Shown in pieces: positions 47,894 through 56,552 of a DNA stretch of 64,000 bases. How positions within the stretch are numbered: the first letter of the stretch is position 1; each line of letters begins with the position of its first letter. The notes below the pieces were generated by a model. It did no database searches and was not told the origin of the DNA. It saw only the letters and a program-made list of their open reading frames with translations. The position numbers were made by a program, and so were the translations under genes. Source of the stretch: SKVR01 sp964410015 (GTDB taxonomy: Bacteria; Bacteroidota; Bacteroidia; Bacteroidales; UBA7960); contig CAYPFV010000001.1 in assembly GCA_964410015.1 (NCBI GenBank), positions 33,024 to 97,023 of the forward strand. The letters run 5' to 3'.

Positions 47894-47901
47894 AAAGATA
47901 T
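47894..47901 (-). promoter_or_regulatory. Putative -7 element of glnA
   Basis: TATCTTTG on the minus strand, 36 nt before the preferred ATG. No TTTG at -33 spacing, so partial support only. Confidence 0.4.
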
Positions 47902-47952
47902 AAAAGTTAAACAAGGAGATCATCCGTTTTTTTCTTAAACCAAAATGTTGAA

Positions 47953-47960
47953 TATCTTTG
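47953..47960 (+). promoter_or_regulatory. Putative -7 element of the sulfotransferase gene
   Basis: TATCTTTG followed by CACGCG. A T-run at 47928-47933 sits at the -33 distance. It lies about 100 nt before the ATG and is divergent from the glnA element. Confidence 0.45.
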
Positions 47961-48059
47961 CACGCGGTAAAGAATTTTTTTTTGTCATGGAAAAGTTGAT
48001 ATCAATAATTTTCAGAACGATTCCCTTCCAACCTATTCACTGATTAGTTTGAATGCATA

Positions 48060-48893
48060 ATGAACAACCACAAAAAAACCTTTTTTCATGTTGGCTTAGG
48101 TAAAACCGGTACAACGTATTTGCAATACAATGTATTCCCTTACTTTGAAAATATCACCTACGTGCAGCGCTCATTTTATCATAATTTTGAATATGTTGAA
48201 AAAGTAAAAAACGCTCCTGAGAGCAATGTTTTGATCTCAAGAGAATTTGATCATCAACTGGAAGACGAGTGCCAAAAGATTCATTCGGTATTGCCCAATA
48301 CCAAAATCATCATTGTTTTCAGAAAACATGGCAGTTGGCTGGCATCGCAATACCGGCGAAGTGTAAAAAACGGTTATGCCAAAAGTTTTCGGGATTTTGT
48401 TTCGCTTGGCACAAAACAGGGTGTTTTCAACCATGACGACATGATCTATTTCAACAAAATTAAATTTCTCGAAAACTTATTCGAAAGTAAACCCCTGGTT
48501 TTGTTTTATGAAGACATGAAAAAGGATGCTTTTTCTTTTTTCGATACCATATGCAAATTTACGGGAGCATCCTACAATCAAAAAAACATAAACCTGCATC
48601 CCAAACATAAATCTTACAATGAGCAACAACTAAAGGCAATCAGAAAATTGAACGGAAAAATTTTTCACCATCAATTTGGTTATTCGAAAAACAAATATGT
48701 TAATCAGATGCAAAGAATCCTTAGGATGCTACCCAGGTATGCTGTTTTGTATGCTGCCGGTATCATTCCCCAAAACTGGTTTGGAGAAAAGCCCTTGATC
48801 GCCCGTGATGAAATAACGGCAATTGACAATTATTATCAGCAAGATTGGGAAAATTGCCGTCAATATGCTTTTGAGAACAATAAAAATTTGTAG
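48060..48893 (+). CDS. Sulfotransferase family protein
   Basis: 277 residues. The N-terminal PAPS loop FHVGLGKTGTTYLQYNVF (P-loop-like, residues about 9-26) and the 3'-phosphate segment IIIVFRKHGSWLASQYRRSVKNG (about 80-102) are typical of sulfotransferases, as is the later VLFYEDMKKDAFSFFDTICKF. It would transfer sulfate from PAPS to an unknown acceptor, possibly a surface glycan or lipid. It stands alone between glnA and tandem copies of repeat family 1. Confidence 0.82.
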   Translation: MNNHKKTFFHVGLGKTGTTYLQYNVFPYFENITYVQRSFYHNFEYVEKVKNAPESNVLISREFDHQLEDECQKIHSVLPNTKIIIVFRKHGSWLASQYRRSVKNGYAKSFRDFVSLGTKQGVFNHDDMIYFNKIKFLENLFESKPLVLFYEDMKKDAFSFFDTICKFTGASYNQKNINLHPKHKSYNEQQLKAIRKLNGKIFHHQFGYSKNKYVNQMQRILRMLPRYAVLYAAGIIPQNWFGEKPLIARDEITAIDNYYQQDWENCRQYAFENNKNL

Positions 48894-48926
48894 ACAGGGA
48901 TAGAACAAATAACCGGCGAATTACAG

Positions 48927-49050
48927 CTGAACCGAGCCATGACAAAGTTTTTGACACACACGCACATGATTATAATGCGCGTCATGTAAAGTATGCAGTC
49001 AGAATGTTGGCGAGCTCCATCTGACCGAATTAATCAAATTACGAACAGAT
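48927..49050 (+). repeat. Repeat family 1, copy C (first of a tandem pair)
   Basis: It runs CTGAACCGAGCCATGACA, TTTTTGACACACACGCACATG, TTGGCGAGCTCCATCTGACCG, TTAATCAAATTACGAACAG. The element ends in CAGATG, which is also the start of copy D; the unit length is 122 bp (ACCGAGCC at 48931 and 49053). Confidence 0.88.
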
Positions 49051-49178
49051 GAACCGAGCCATGACAAAGTTTTTGACACACACGCACATGATTATAATTC
49101 GTGCCATGGACAAAAATACAAAACCGGAGTTTTGGCGAGCTCCATCTGACCTATTTAATCAAATTATAAACAGATGAA
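49048..49178 (+). repeat. Repeat family 1, copy D (second of a tandem pair)
   Basis: The first 55 bases are nearly identical to copy C (through GACACACACGCACATGATTATAAT); the middle differs (TCGTGCCATGGACAAAAATA against GCGCGTCATGTAAAGTATGC). It ends AAATTATAAACAGATGAA. CATCTG (49143-49148) and CAGATG (49171-49176) can pair. Confidence 0.88.
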
Positions 49179-49264
49179 AAACAGAAAAATTATTTTATTG
49201 ATTTAATTATTATTTTTGTTACAATTGATCCCAAGATTAAAGTTGAAAATAAAAAATATTCATA

Positions 49265-50341
49265 ATGGATTATGTAAATACGGTCATTACGGGTACTGGC
49301 AGTTATGTGCCCAGCGTAGTGATAAAAAATCAGGATTTTGTAAACAATACTTTCTTTGAAAAAGATGCTACGGTCATTAACAGCCCAGGTGAAGTAGTTG
49401 TAAACAAATTCAAAGATATAACGGGCATATACGAAAGACGCTGGATACGGGATGATCAGAATTGCTCCGATATCGCAGCCATTGCTTCCCGGCATGCTAT
49501 AGAAAATGCCGGGATTGATCCGGAGACACTTGACCATATAATAGTAGCACATAATTTTGGCGATGTACTCAAAGGGACAATACAAACCGATATTTTACCC
49601 TGCCTGGCAGCGCGGGTTAAGCACATTCTGCAGATTGAAAACCCGGCATGCGTTGCTTATGATCTTATTTTCGGTTGCCCCGGATGGGTACAAGGCATCA
49701 TTCAGGCAGATTCTTTTATAAAATCCGGACTGGCAAAAAAAATTCTTGTTGTGGGTACAGATGTAATTTCAAGGGTTGTGGATAAATACGACCGCGATAC
49801 TATGATCTTTTCCGATGGCGCTGGTGCAGTAGTTATTGAAGCAAAAACAGAAACCACCAAAAGGGGAATTTTATCATCTGCCACCGTTACCCACGCTAAG
49901 GAAGAGGCCGATTATCTTTATTTTGGGAAATCCAATGCTCCGGAAAGCGACCCGGATGTTAGATATATAAAAATGCATGGAAGAAAAATATATGAATATT
50001 CTCTTAAACATGTTCCTTTTGCTATAAAAGCAGCCCTTGACAAAACAGATATACCCGTTGGAAATATTCAAAAGATTTTAATTCACCAGGCAAATGAAAA
50101 AATGGATGAAGCCATTATAAAACGTTTTTTCAAACTCTACAAAGAAAAAAAAGATGTAAAGGATGTAATGCCCATGAATATCCATAAACTTGGAAACAGC
50201 TCTGCTGCAACAGTGCCAATTTTATATGATATGGTACTTAAAGGCGAGATCGAAAATCATGAGATTAAAACCGGTGATGAGATCATTTTTGCTTCTGTGG
50301 GAGCAGGTATGCACATCAATGCGGTTACCTACCGACAATAA
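49265..50341 (+). CDS. 3-oxoacyl-ACP synthase III-like enzyme (FabH/KAS III family)
   Basis: 358 residues with the complete thiolase-fold triad: Cys138 in FGCPGWVQG, His in LIHQANEKM (about 275), and Asn in KLGNSSAATVP (about 310). Length and the FSDGAGAVVIEA segment fit KAS III-type condensing enzymes. As it stands apart from other fatty-acid genes, it may start a special fatty acid, polyketide or head-to-head hydrocarbon product instead of being the main FabH; this is inference. It lies directly after tandem repeats and before gldE. Confidence 0.87.
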   Translation: MDYVNTVITGTGSYVPSVVIKNQDFVNNTFFEKDATVINSPGEVVVNKFKDITGIYERRWIRDDQNCSDIAAIASRHAIENAGIDPETLDHIIVAHNFGDVLKGTIQTDILPCLAARVKHILQIENPACVAYDLIFGCPGWVQGIIQADSFIKSGLAKKILVVGTDVISRVVDKYDRDTMIFSDGAGAVVIEAKTETTKRGILSSATVTHAKEEADYLYFGKSNAPESDPDVRYIKMHGRKIYEYSLKHVPFAIKAALDKTDIPVGNIQKILIHQANEKMDEAIIKRFFKLYKEKKDVKDVMPMNIHKLGNSSAATVPILYDMVLKGEIENHEIKTGDEIIFASVGAGMHINAVTYRQ

Positions 50342-50453
50342 TCTGTTTTTCTGAGTTTTGCGGTTTTTCCCCAGATCAGTATCTCTATTTTATAAAACTT
50401 GACTTTGTAATAATTTTTGTTGTAATTTTGCAGTAAATTAAAGCAAATTAAAA

Positions 50454-51806
50454 TTGGAAGATTCACCTGAACCTTATTCGTGTTATTTATCAATCATACT
50501 CACTTTTTTCAAAACAATTAACACGGAAGCAACAATCGGAATTCTGTCGATGCTTGTTTTGCTGATTATCTCAGCCATGATATCCGGATCGGAACTATCA
50601 TTTTTTTCGCTTAACCCCAAACAACTTGATGAAGTAAAGCAAAAAAAAGACAACAAATCATCATTGGTTGTAAAATTGATGGAAAAACCCAAACTCCTTT
50701 TGGCAACCATGCAAATCACAAACATTTTTGTCAATATTGCTATCATTGTTCTCTCCTCTTTTGTTTTGGCTGTTGTGATTGATTTTGAAAACCACATAGT
50801 AGCTGGATTCGCTTTTCAGGTAGTGTTGGTTACTTTTCTTTTGTTGCTTTTTGCTGAGGTTTTACCCAAAGTATATGCCACACAAAATAGTCTCAATTTT
50901 GCTCTTTTCATGGCTGTTCCCATGTTCATTTTGCAAAAGATATTTTATCCTTTCAGCACACTGCTGGTAAATTCAACCAATTTTATCGATAAAAAAATTT
51001 CAGCAAAAAAAACATCTATCAGCCAGGATGAATTATCTCATGCTATAAATATTACGCACGAAGAAAAAGGAACAGACGAGGATAAAAAATTACTATATGG
51101 CATTGTACAATTCAGCAATATATATGCAAGAGAGATCATGAAAAGCAGAATGGATGTGGTGGCCGTTGACGAAAAAACACCCTTCAATGAACTGATCAAA
51201 ACCATTGTTGATGCAGGTTACAGTCGAATACCTGTTTTCAAAGATAGTTTCGACAATGTTACCGGATTACTTTATATAAAAGACCTTTTACCTTATCTGG
51301 AAAGCAAGGATAATTTTCAGTGGCAAACACTCACACGTCAGTGCTTTTTTGTTCCGGAAAGCAAAAAAATCAACGATCTTCTCAAAGAATTTCAGGAAAA
51401 AAAAATCCATATGGCAATTGTTGTGGATGAATATGGCGGTACTTCAGGCATTATAACCCTTGAGGATATTCTAGAAGAAATTGTAGGAGATATTAATGAT
51501 GAGTTTGATATCGAAGAGACGGTTTTCTCAAAAATTGATGAAAGAACATTTATTTTTGAAGGGAAAACACTCCTGAAAGACTTTTGTAAAATAACTGCTG
51601 TGGATTACAGCGATTTTGATGATATGAAAGGAGAAGCGGACACAATTGCAGGATTAATCCTTGAAATCAAAGAAGAACTCCCTTTTAAAGGTGAAAAAAT
51701 CTCTTTCAGAGATTTTGATTTTATTGTACAAAATGTTGATAACAGAAGAATTAAAAGTATTAAAGTGCAATTGCATAAAAAAAAGGATGTTGCAAAACAA
51801 AAATAA
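50454..51806 (+). CDS. gldE: Gliding motility-associated GldE, CNNM/CorC-type protein, TTG start
   Basis: 450 residues from a TTG at 50454; the next in-frame ATG (50550) would delete the DSPEPYSCYLSII leader typical of GldE. Three to four membrane helices (about 27-50, 75-100, 108-130, 135-155; DUF21/CNNM) are followed by two CBS domains (about 215-335, with GYSRIPVFKDSFDNVTG and VVDEYGGTSGIITLEDILEE). A CorC/HlyC-type C-terminal domain ends the protein. GldE is thought to support GldD function. It is followed 64 nt later by gldD. Confidence 0.9.
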   Translation: MEDSPEPYSCYLSIILTFFKTINTEATIGILSMLVLLIISAMISGSELSFFSLNPKQLDEVKQKKDNKSSLVVKLMEKPKLLLATMQITNIFVNIAIIVLSSFVLAVVIDFENHIVAGFAFQVVLVTFLLLLFAEVLPKVYATQNSLNFALFMAVPMFILQKIFYPFSTLLVNSTNFIDKKISAKKTSISQDELSHAINITHEEKGTDEDKKLLYGIVQFSNIYAREIMKSRMDVVAVDEKTPFNELIKTIVDAGYSRIPVFKDSFDNVTGLLYIKDLLPYLESKDNFQWQTLTRQCFFVPESKKINDLLKEFQEKKIHMAIVVDEYGGTSGIITLEDILEEIVGDINDEFDIEETVFSKIDERTFIFEGKTLLKDFCKITAVDYSDFDDMKGEADTIAGLILEIKEELPFKGEKISFRDFDFIVQNVDNRRIKSIKVQLHKKKDVAKQK

Positions 51807-51870
51807 ATCCCCGCATTTTTCGTATTACATGCAGTTGCTTTTTTTAACCTAAACTTACATAATCAAATAC

Positions 51871-52482
51871 ATGCTCAAATACCAGATATCCTCTCCCATT
51901 TTCCTGATTCCTGTTATCGTTTTTCTGATTGTATTTACAAGTAGTTGTAATCGTAAAAACAATGCTCCTTTACCAAAAGGATACGTTAGAATAGAACTTC
52001 CCGAAAAAAATTATACATCTTTCGATACTCTGTATCCTTATGCATTTGATTATCCGGCATATGCAAAAATTACAGACGACACACACCGGTCTGCAGAACC
52101 ATACTGGATAAATTTGGTTTTCAATGACTTTGATGCTGCCATTCACATAAGTTATAAAAATATTGAAACCTCTGAAGACCTGGTGAAATACCTGGAAGAT
52201 GGAAGAAATTTCGTTAATAAACACATACCCAAAGCAACAAGCTTCCAGGAAAGAAACTATGTGGATGAAGAAAAAAACGTATACGGAACCCTTTTTGAAA
52301 TCCAGGGTAAGGAAGCCGCCTCTCCCATGCAATTCTTTATTACCGACAGCACCAACCATTTTCTCAGGGCAAGCTTGTATTTTAATACCACTCCCAATAA
52401 TGATTCTCTGGCTCCTGTAATTGATTTTCTCAAAGAAGATATTACGGTAATAATGGAGACATTCAGATGGAAAAAACTATAA
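51871..52482 (+). CDS. gldD: Gliding motility lipoprotein GldD
   Basis: 203 residues with a lipoprotein signal (FTSSC, Cys26). The GldD signatures are PLPKGYVRIELPEKNYTSF, YPYAFDYPAYAKI and NDFDAAIHISYKNI. GldD is required for gliding and T9SS function in flavobacteria, but its biochemical role is not settled. Pairing with gldE in this order is conserved in the phylum and supports the call. Confidence 0.92.
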   Translation: MLKYQISSPIFLIPVIVFLIVFTSSCNRKNNAPLPKGYVRIELPEKNYTSFDTLYPYAFDYPAYAKITDDTHRSAEPYWINLVFNDFDAAIHISYKNIETSEDLVKYLEDGRNFVNKHIPKATSFQERNYVDEEKNVYGTLFEIQGKEAASPMQFFITDSTNHFLRASLYFNTTPNNDSLAPVIDFLKEDITVIMETFRWKKL

Positions 52483-52530
52483 TTGCTAAACCCGTTTTCA
52501 GATTCTCGCTTTCCCGCTGCTGAGGGTATT

Positions 52531-52570
52531 CATCTGTCCATAATTTGATTAAATAGGTCAGATGGAACTC
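52531..52570 (-). repeat. Repeat family 1, partial copy I
   Basis: On the minus strand: GAGTTCCATCTGACCTATTT, AATCAAATTATGGACAGATG. This is only the right-hand third of the element; the left part is absent. Confidence 0.7.
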
Positions 52571-52710
52571 CTCTTTTGCTGCTTTGATATCAATGGGTTT
52601 GTGTTTGAAAAGCATGCGTGTTTCAGCCAGGTGATTGACCTCCTGAAAGATATTTTTTTCGATTCTGATTCAAAAACTTATAAAACAAACTAAACCTTTT
52701 TTACTTTATT

Positions 52711-52737
52711 TGTAACTTTCCGTTTGCCTGCTTCGTC
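52711..52737 (+). promoter_or_regulatory. ECF-type promoter P1 upstream of the sigma gene
   Basis: TGTAAC (52711-52716), exactly 16 nt, TCGTC (52733-52737), 48 nt before the sigma-factor ATG. The AAC/CGTC layout is that of ECF sigma promoters and is repeated exactly at 53272 and 59124. I infer autoregulation. Confidence 0.72.
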
Positions 52738-52785
52738 TTATGCTCAAACAATAACGAACAAAAGAAACTAAAGCGATCAATTGCA

Positions 52786-53271
52786 ATGACAACCCAGGAA
52801 TACAATCAGTGTGTAGACCAATTTGCCGATGGCGTTTACCGCTTTATACTCAAAAATATAAAAGATGAGTATAAAGCAAAAGATGTGGTACAGGATAGTT
52901 TTGAAAAAATGTGGAATAAAAAATCGGAAATAGAAACAACCAAAGCAAAATCATATCTATTTACAACTGCTTACCATACAATGATAGATGCTATTAGAAA
53001 AAACCAAAAGCAAACCGACCTCAATGACCACGATCTCAGTGATAAACTAACCCATAATAATTATTCTGATCTGAAAGAGGTGTTGCAATTCGCCCTTGAA
53101 AAACTTCCTGAAATTCAAAAACATGTGATTTTACTTCGCGATTATGAAGGATACTCCTATCAGGAAATTGGAGAAATTACCAGACTAAACGAATCACAGG
53201 TAAAAGTATATATCTATCGTGCAAGAAATTATCTCAAAAAATATATCGGCAGTATGGATGCCGTTCTATGA
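52786..53271 (+). CDS. RNA polymerase sigma factor, ECF subfamily
   Basis: 161 residues. Region 2 (about 8-75) has VDQFADGVYRFILKNIKDEYKAKDVVQDSFEKMW and the YLFTTAYHTMIDAIRK segment. Region 4 (about 98-155) has LPEIQKHVILLRDYEGYSYQEIGEITRLNESQVKVYIYRARNYLKK, a helix-turn-helix. It directs RNA polymerase to alternative promoters. The likely target motif TGTAAC-N16-TCGTC occurs before this gene, before the next gene (putative anti-sigma factor) and before the DUF2807/barrel gene at 59252. Confidence 0.93.
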   Translation: MTTQEYNQCVDQFADGVYRFILKNIKDEYKAKDVVQDSFEKMWNKKSEIETTKAKSYLFTTAYHTMIDAIRKNQKQTDLNDHDLSDKLTHNNYSDLKEVLQFALEKLPEIQKHVILLRDYEGYSYQEIGEITRLNESQVKVYIYRARNYLKKYIGSMDAVL

Positions 53272-53298
53272 TGTAACTTTTAACAAACCTTTTTCGTC
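53272..53298 (+). promoter_or_regulatory. ECF-type promoter P2 upstream of the putative anti-sigma gene
   Basis: TGTAAC begins one base after the sigma-gene stop codon, followed by exactly 16 nt and TCGTC (53294-53298). About 97 nt separate it from the next ATG. Confidence 0.7.
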
Positions 53299-53395
53299 AT
53301 ATATTAAAACATAAAGCTGAATCATAAAAAATAATCACAATCACCCATAATAACTTTGGAAAAACCCTGAATACCAATACCAAATAAACAAGATA

Positions 53396-54547
53396 ATGAA
53401 AATTACACGAGAAAATTATGAAGCCTATTTCCTCGACTATCATGAAGGAAATCTCAGTGCGAAACAAAAGCAAGCACTTGAGGCATTTCTTGTGGCAAAT
53501 CCGGATTTAAAAAAAGAACTCGATGATTTTGAATTGATCATTATAGAAAATGACACATCTGCTGTGTTTGATGCAAAACACACCTTAAAAAAAACATCAG
53601 ACCATACAATCAGTAATTACGATGATGAACTGATAGCTGCACTTGAAGATGATATGAATAAAACAGATAAAGCAGCATTTTTACAAAGTCTGAAAAATAA
53701 CCAAAACAAAAAGAAGGATTTCGATTTATACAAGAAAACAAAAATTGAACCTGACGAACAGATTATTTTCCCGGGAAAATCTTCTTTGAAAAAGTTTATT
53801 CTTAATCCTGAATTTAAAAACAACCTTTCTAATTTTGCTGTGGCAGCCGCAACCATTGCAATTTTACTGGGCATGTATTTTTTATTTCCGGAATTTGACA
53901 ATTCTCAGGAAATGGCTACCAATGAGAATATAGAAAACATTGAAAAGAAAGAAGATAATAGTGATGAAAATAGCTTGGCAAAAGAAACCGGAAAATTGAA
54001 CCAGAAAAAAACAGAACCGATAAAAAAAGACTCTGTTCTCTTAAATACCACGCCAGCCAAAAACACACAACCCCAAACACAGAAACGAAACACTGTTTCC
54101 AATACGATACCTGTATCTATCAGAATTTCAGCCCTCGAACCCAAAAACATTGAGTTACTCACCAATGAAAAACTTCCCGAATATATCGAACCCAAAACAG
54201 AATTTTTTTGGCTAAGCTTTGCAAATAATAATGACCCGTTCAACGATTCTGAGGAAAATATGCAAACAAACCTGCAAAAGGACGGTTCGCAGTTATCAGG
54301 AATTTTAACGAACAATATTTTGACCAATGCTGCATTCAATACCTTAGAACAAAAAACTGGTTTAAACGTAGAAAATCTGGAAGAAAATATCCGTGAAAAT
54401 AAAGTTTCTTTCTGGGATATTGCAGGTGTCGGACTATCGGGTATCAGCAATATTACAGGCACCTCACTCACAATCAACAAAGAAAACGATGAAAACGGAC
54501 GCCTTAAACTTTTAGCCATTGGAGAGCGTTTTAAAATTCAGAGATAA
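53396..54547 (+). CDS. Putative anti-sigma factor, single-pass membrane protein
   Basis: 383 residues. The cytoplasmic N-terminus (ITRENYEAYFLDYHEGNLS, then FLVANPDLKKELDDFELI) resembles the start of Bacteroidota anti-sigma proteins. One membrane helix lies at about 142-163 (FAVAAATIAILLGMYFLF), followed by a periplasmic Lys/Glu/Asn-rich region with no recognised domain. Position directly after an ECF sigma gene and the shared promoter motif support the role. Sequence alone does not prove it. Confidence 0.68.
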   Translation: MKITRENYEAYFLDYHEGNLSAKQKQALEAFLVANPDLKKELDDFELIIIENDTSAVFDAKHTLKKTSDHTISNYDDELIAALEDDMNKTDKAAFLQSLKNNQNKKKDFDLYKKTKIEPDEQIIFPGKSSLKKFILNPEFKNNLSNFAVAAATIAILLGMYFLFPEFDNSQEMATNENIENIEKKEDNSDENSLAKETGKLNQKKTEPIKKDSVLLNTTPAKNTQPQTQKRNTVSNTIPVSIRISALEPKNIELLTNEKLPEYIEPKTEFFWLSFANNNDPFNDSEENMQTNLQKDGSQLSGILTNNILTNAAFNTLEQKTGLNVENLEENIRENKVSFWDIAGVGLSGISNITGTSLTINKENDENGRLKLLAIGERFKIQR

Positions 54548-54578
54548 TTTATTTTTAACTAAAAAATAACCGGATTGA

Positions 54579-56207
54579 ATGTCTGTTATAAATCCACCCT
54601 CCCTTTTTCGGCAAAAATTTCATTACGCAATTTACTTTACGGGTCTGGTTATGATTGCCATCAGCTTGCCCACATCTGTTTATTTTATGAGTGTAGGCCA
54701 GTTTATACTTGCAGGAAACTGGATCATTGAAGGGAAATATAAAGACAAAGTAATTTATTTCTGGAAACAAAAAACAGCTGTGGTGTTTTGCCTTATCTTT
54801 TTATTATACCTGGCAGGTATGATTTGGAGTACAGATATTGAGTATGGCATCAGGGAATTAAGAAAAAAAATCCCGTTTTTAACCCTTACTTTTCTTATCG
54901 TAAGTGCTCCACTGGGATTTAATGCCTTAAAATCGCATATCTTACTTTTACTTTTCGCAACCTCAGTTCTGGTTACTACTTTTATAGGATGGGCATTGTT
55001 TAACCATGAGTTGAGCACCAATCTGCGCGAATTGTCACCATTCATTTCTCATATACGACTGAGCCTGATGCTCGTATTTTCCATTTTTATCTTTATTTGG
55101 TTGGCCGAAAAATATCCTTTCCCAAAATCAGTTACAAAAAACACTGCAAAATACTATCTCATCAAAAGTTTGTTTTATATTTCCAGCTTGTGGATGTTGT
55201 TTTTCCTGTTAAAAATGCAGGTTTTAACTGGTTTGGCGGCCTTGGGTGCGGTTGTTTTTTTTCTAACATTTTTATTTATCATACAAAAAAAGAACAGGTA
55301 CTTATCTTTAATCTTCATCACACTCACCTTTTTATTTGTGGCGTCCATACTTTTCATGATCATAAAATTTCAAACCATGATCTACGAAAAAGATACAACC
55401 GATCTTACCAACCTGCCTACCCATACATCCTCAGGCAATCCTTACACACACAATCTCTCAGAAAAACTTACCGAAAACGGATCCCTGGTGTATTTGTATA
55501 TTTCGAACGATGAGCTAAAAGAAGCATGGAACCAAAGAAGTGATCTCGATTTTGACGGAGAAGACCTGAATGGACAAATATTAAGGTACACGATTTACCG
55601 GTATATGACTTCTCTCGGTCTGAAAAAAGACAAAGAAGGTATGGAAAAACTTACTGATGAAGACATAGAAGCCATCGAAAAGGGTATAGCTAACCACTAT
55701 TATGCAAAATGGCCGGGCATCATATCAAGAATCCATCAGTCCGTTTGGGAGATATATAAATACCAAAACGGTTATGATTCTTCAGAGCATAGCCTGGCTA
55801 AAAGGATTGAATTCTGGAAAGCATCATGGGAAGCTATAAAAACAAAACCTTTATTGGGATGGGGTACCGGAGATATTTTGATAGCTCAACATTACGGATT
55901 TGAAAAAACGGAATCTGTTTTACCAAAAGAACAGTGGAATAAACCTCATAACCAATTCCTTACTCTTACGATCAACTTCGGAATTTTTGGTTTAGGCGTC
56001 ATTTTGTATATCCTTTTTTATGTTCTCAAAAAAAGAAAAAAAATCCATATACTTCCTCATGCAGTTTTTTTAGTCATATCCTTTGTTTCTATGCTCAATG
56101 AAGACACCCTGGAAAACCAGGCAGGTCTTACATTCTTTTTACTTTTTTTCCTGTTTTTCAATTTTGTTTACCAACCTTTTGAAACCAGCAACAACAAACA
56201 TATCTAA
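54579..56207 (+). CDS. O-antigen ligase/Wzy_C-like membrane protein
   Basis: 542 residues with about ten membrane helices. A long extracytoplasmic loop (about 260-440) ends in KAIKTKPLLGWGTGDILIA, the Wzy_C-type loop motif. The KPHNQFLTLTINFGIFGLG segment follows, carrying the conserved His and Asn of O-antigen ligases and polymerases. It probably ligates or polymerises surface glycans at the inner membrane. It begins 32 nt after the putative anti-sigma gene, so it may share transcript P2. Confidence 0.82.
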   Translation: MSVINPPSLFRQKFHYAIYFTGLVMIAISLPTSVYFMSVGQFILAGNWIIEGKYKDKVIYFWKQKTAVVFCLIFLLYLAGMIWSTDIEYGIRELRKKIPFLTLTFLIVSAPLGFNALKSHILLLLFATSVLVTTFIGWALFNHELSTNLRELSPFISHIRLSLMLVFSIFIFIWLAEKYPFPKSVTKNTAKYYLIKSLFYISSLWMLFFLLKMQVLTGLAALGAVVFFLTFLFIIQKKNRYLSLIFITLTFLFVASILFMIIKFQTMIYEKDTTDLTNLPTHTSSGNPYTHNLSEKLTENGSLVYLYISNDELKEAWNQRSDLDFDGEDLNGQILRYTIYRYMTSLGLKKDKEGMEKLTDEDIEAIEKGIANHYYAKWPGIISRIHQSVWEIYKYQNGYDSSEHSLAKRIEFWKASWEAIKTKPLLGWGTGDILIAQHYGFEKTESVLPKEQWNKPHNQFLTLTINFGIFGLGVILYILFYVLKKRKKIHILPHAVFLVISFVSMLNEDTLENQAGLTFFLLFFLFFNFVYQPFETSNNKHI

Positions 56208-56429
56208 ATATTACTACAACGCAATAGTGATAATATCTTCTTAGGTTTTGAACGAATAAAGAATTCAGAATCACAGATATTATGATACTTGTCCAAAAAC
56301 ATACCATCCTTGTTTTCTCATCTACGTGCCAGGGTAAAAGCAGCAATAAAAAACACAAAAAGCAAACAATTTTCAAGTTTTTGCATAATATATTCCATTA
56401 ATTCAATAATTTCGCAAAAAATTAATCTA

Positions 56430-56552
56430 TGAGTCCACTCCGAAAACTTGTTTTCTGCAAATCTGTGTTCATTTTCTTTTTTTAAAAACATTGATTATCA
56501 GGATTTAGAATCTGTGTAATCTTTGGATAATTTACTTTTCAGAGTGGACTCA
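56430..56552. repeat. Repeat family 2, copy 2: MITE-like element with terminal inverted repeats
   Basis: A 123-bp element. The left end is TGAGTCCACTCCGAAAACTT; the right end ACTTTTCAGAGTGGACTCA reads TGAGTCCACTCTGAAAAGT inverted. The interior has AATCTGTGTAATCTTTGGAT. No coding capacity. Confidence 0.8.

Larger units (their letters stand above)
48894..49264. other. Intergenic region filled by tandem copies C and D of repeat family 1
   Basis: 371 bp between the sulfotransferase and the KAS III-like gene, about two-thirds of it repeat DNA (48927-49178). The remaining 86 bp before 49265 is AT-rich and may hold the promoter of the next gene. Confidence 0.6.
52483..52785. other. Intergenic region with partial repeat and sigma-gene promoter
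   Basis: About 300 bp between gldD and the ECF sigma gene. It contains the partial family 1 copy I (52531-52570) and the TGTAAC-N16-TCGTC promoter (52711-52737). Confidence 0.6.

Noticed and set aside
48951..48976. Sigma-70-like promoter TTGACA...TATAAT within repeat family 1
   Set aside because: The spacing is 14 nt and the TATAAT block is not conserved in other copies; the phylum uses TTTG/TAnnTTTG promoters.
48927..49178. CRISPR array suggested by tandem repeats
   Set aside because: Units are 122 bp with only two tandem copies and no short identical repeats with unique spacers; no cas genes are nearby.
52531..52570. Transcription terminator after gldD
   Set aside because: The apparent hairpin is the CATCTG/CAGATG part of a partial family 1 repeat with a weak stem and no T-run.
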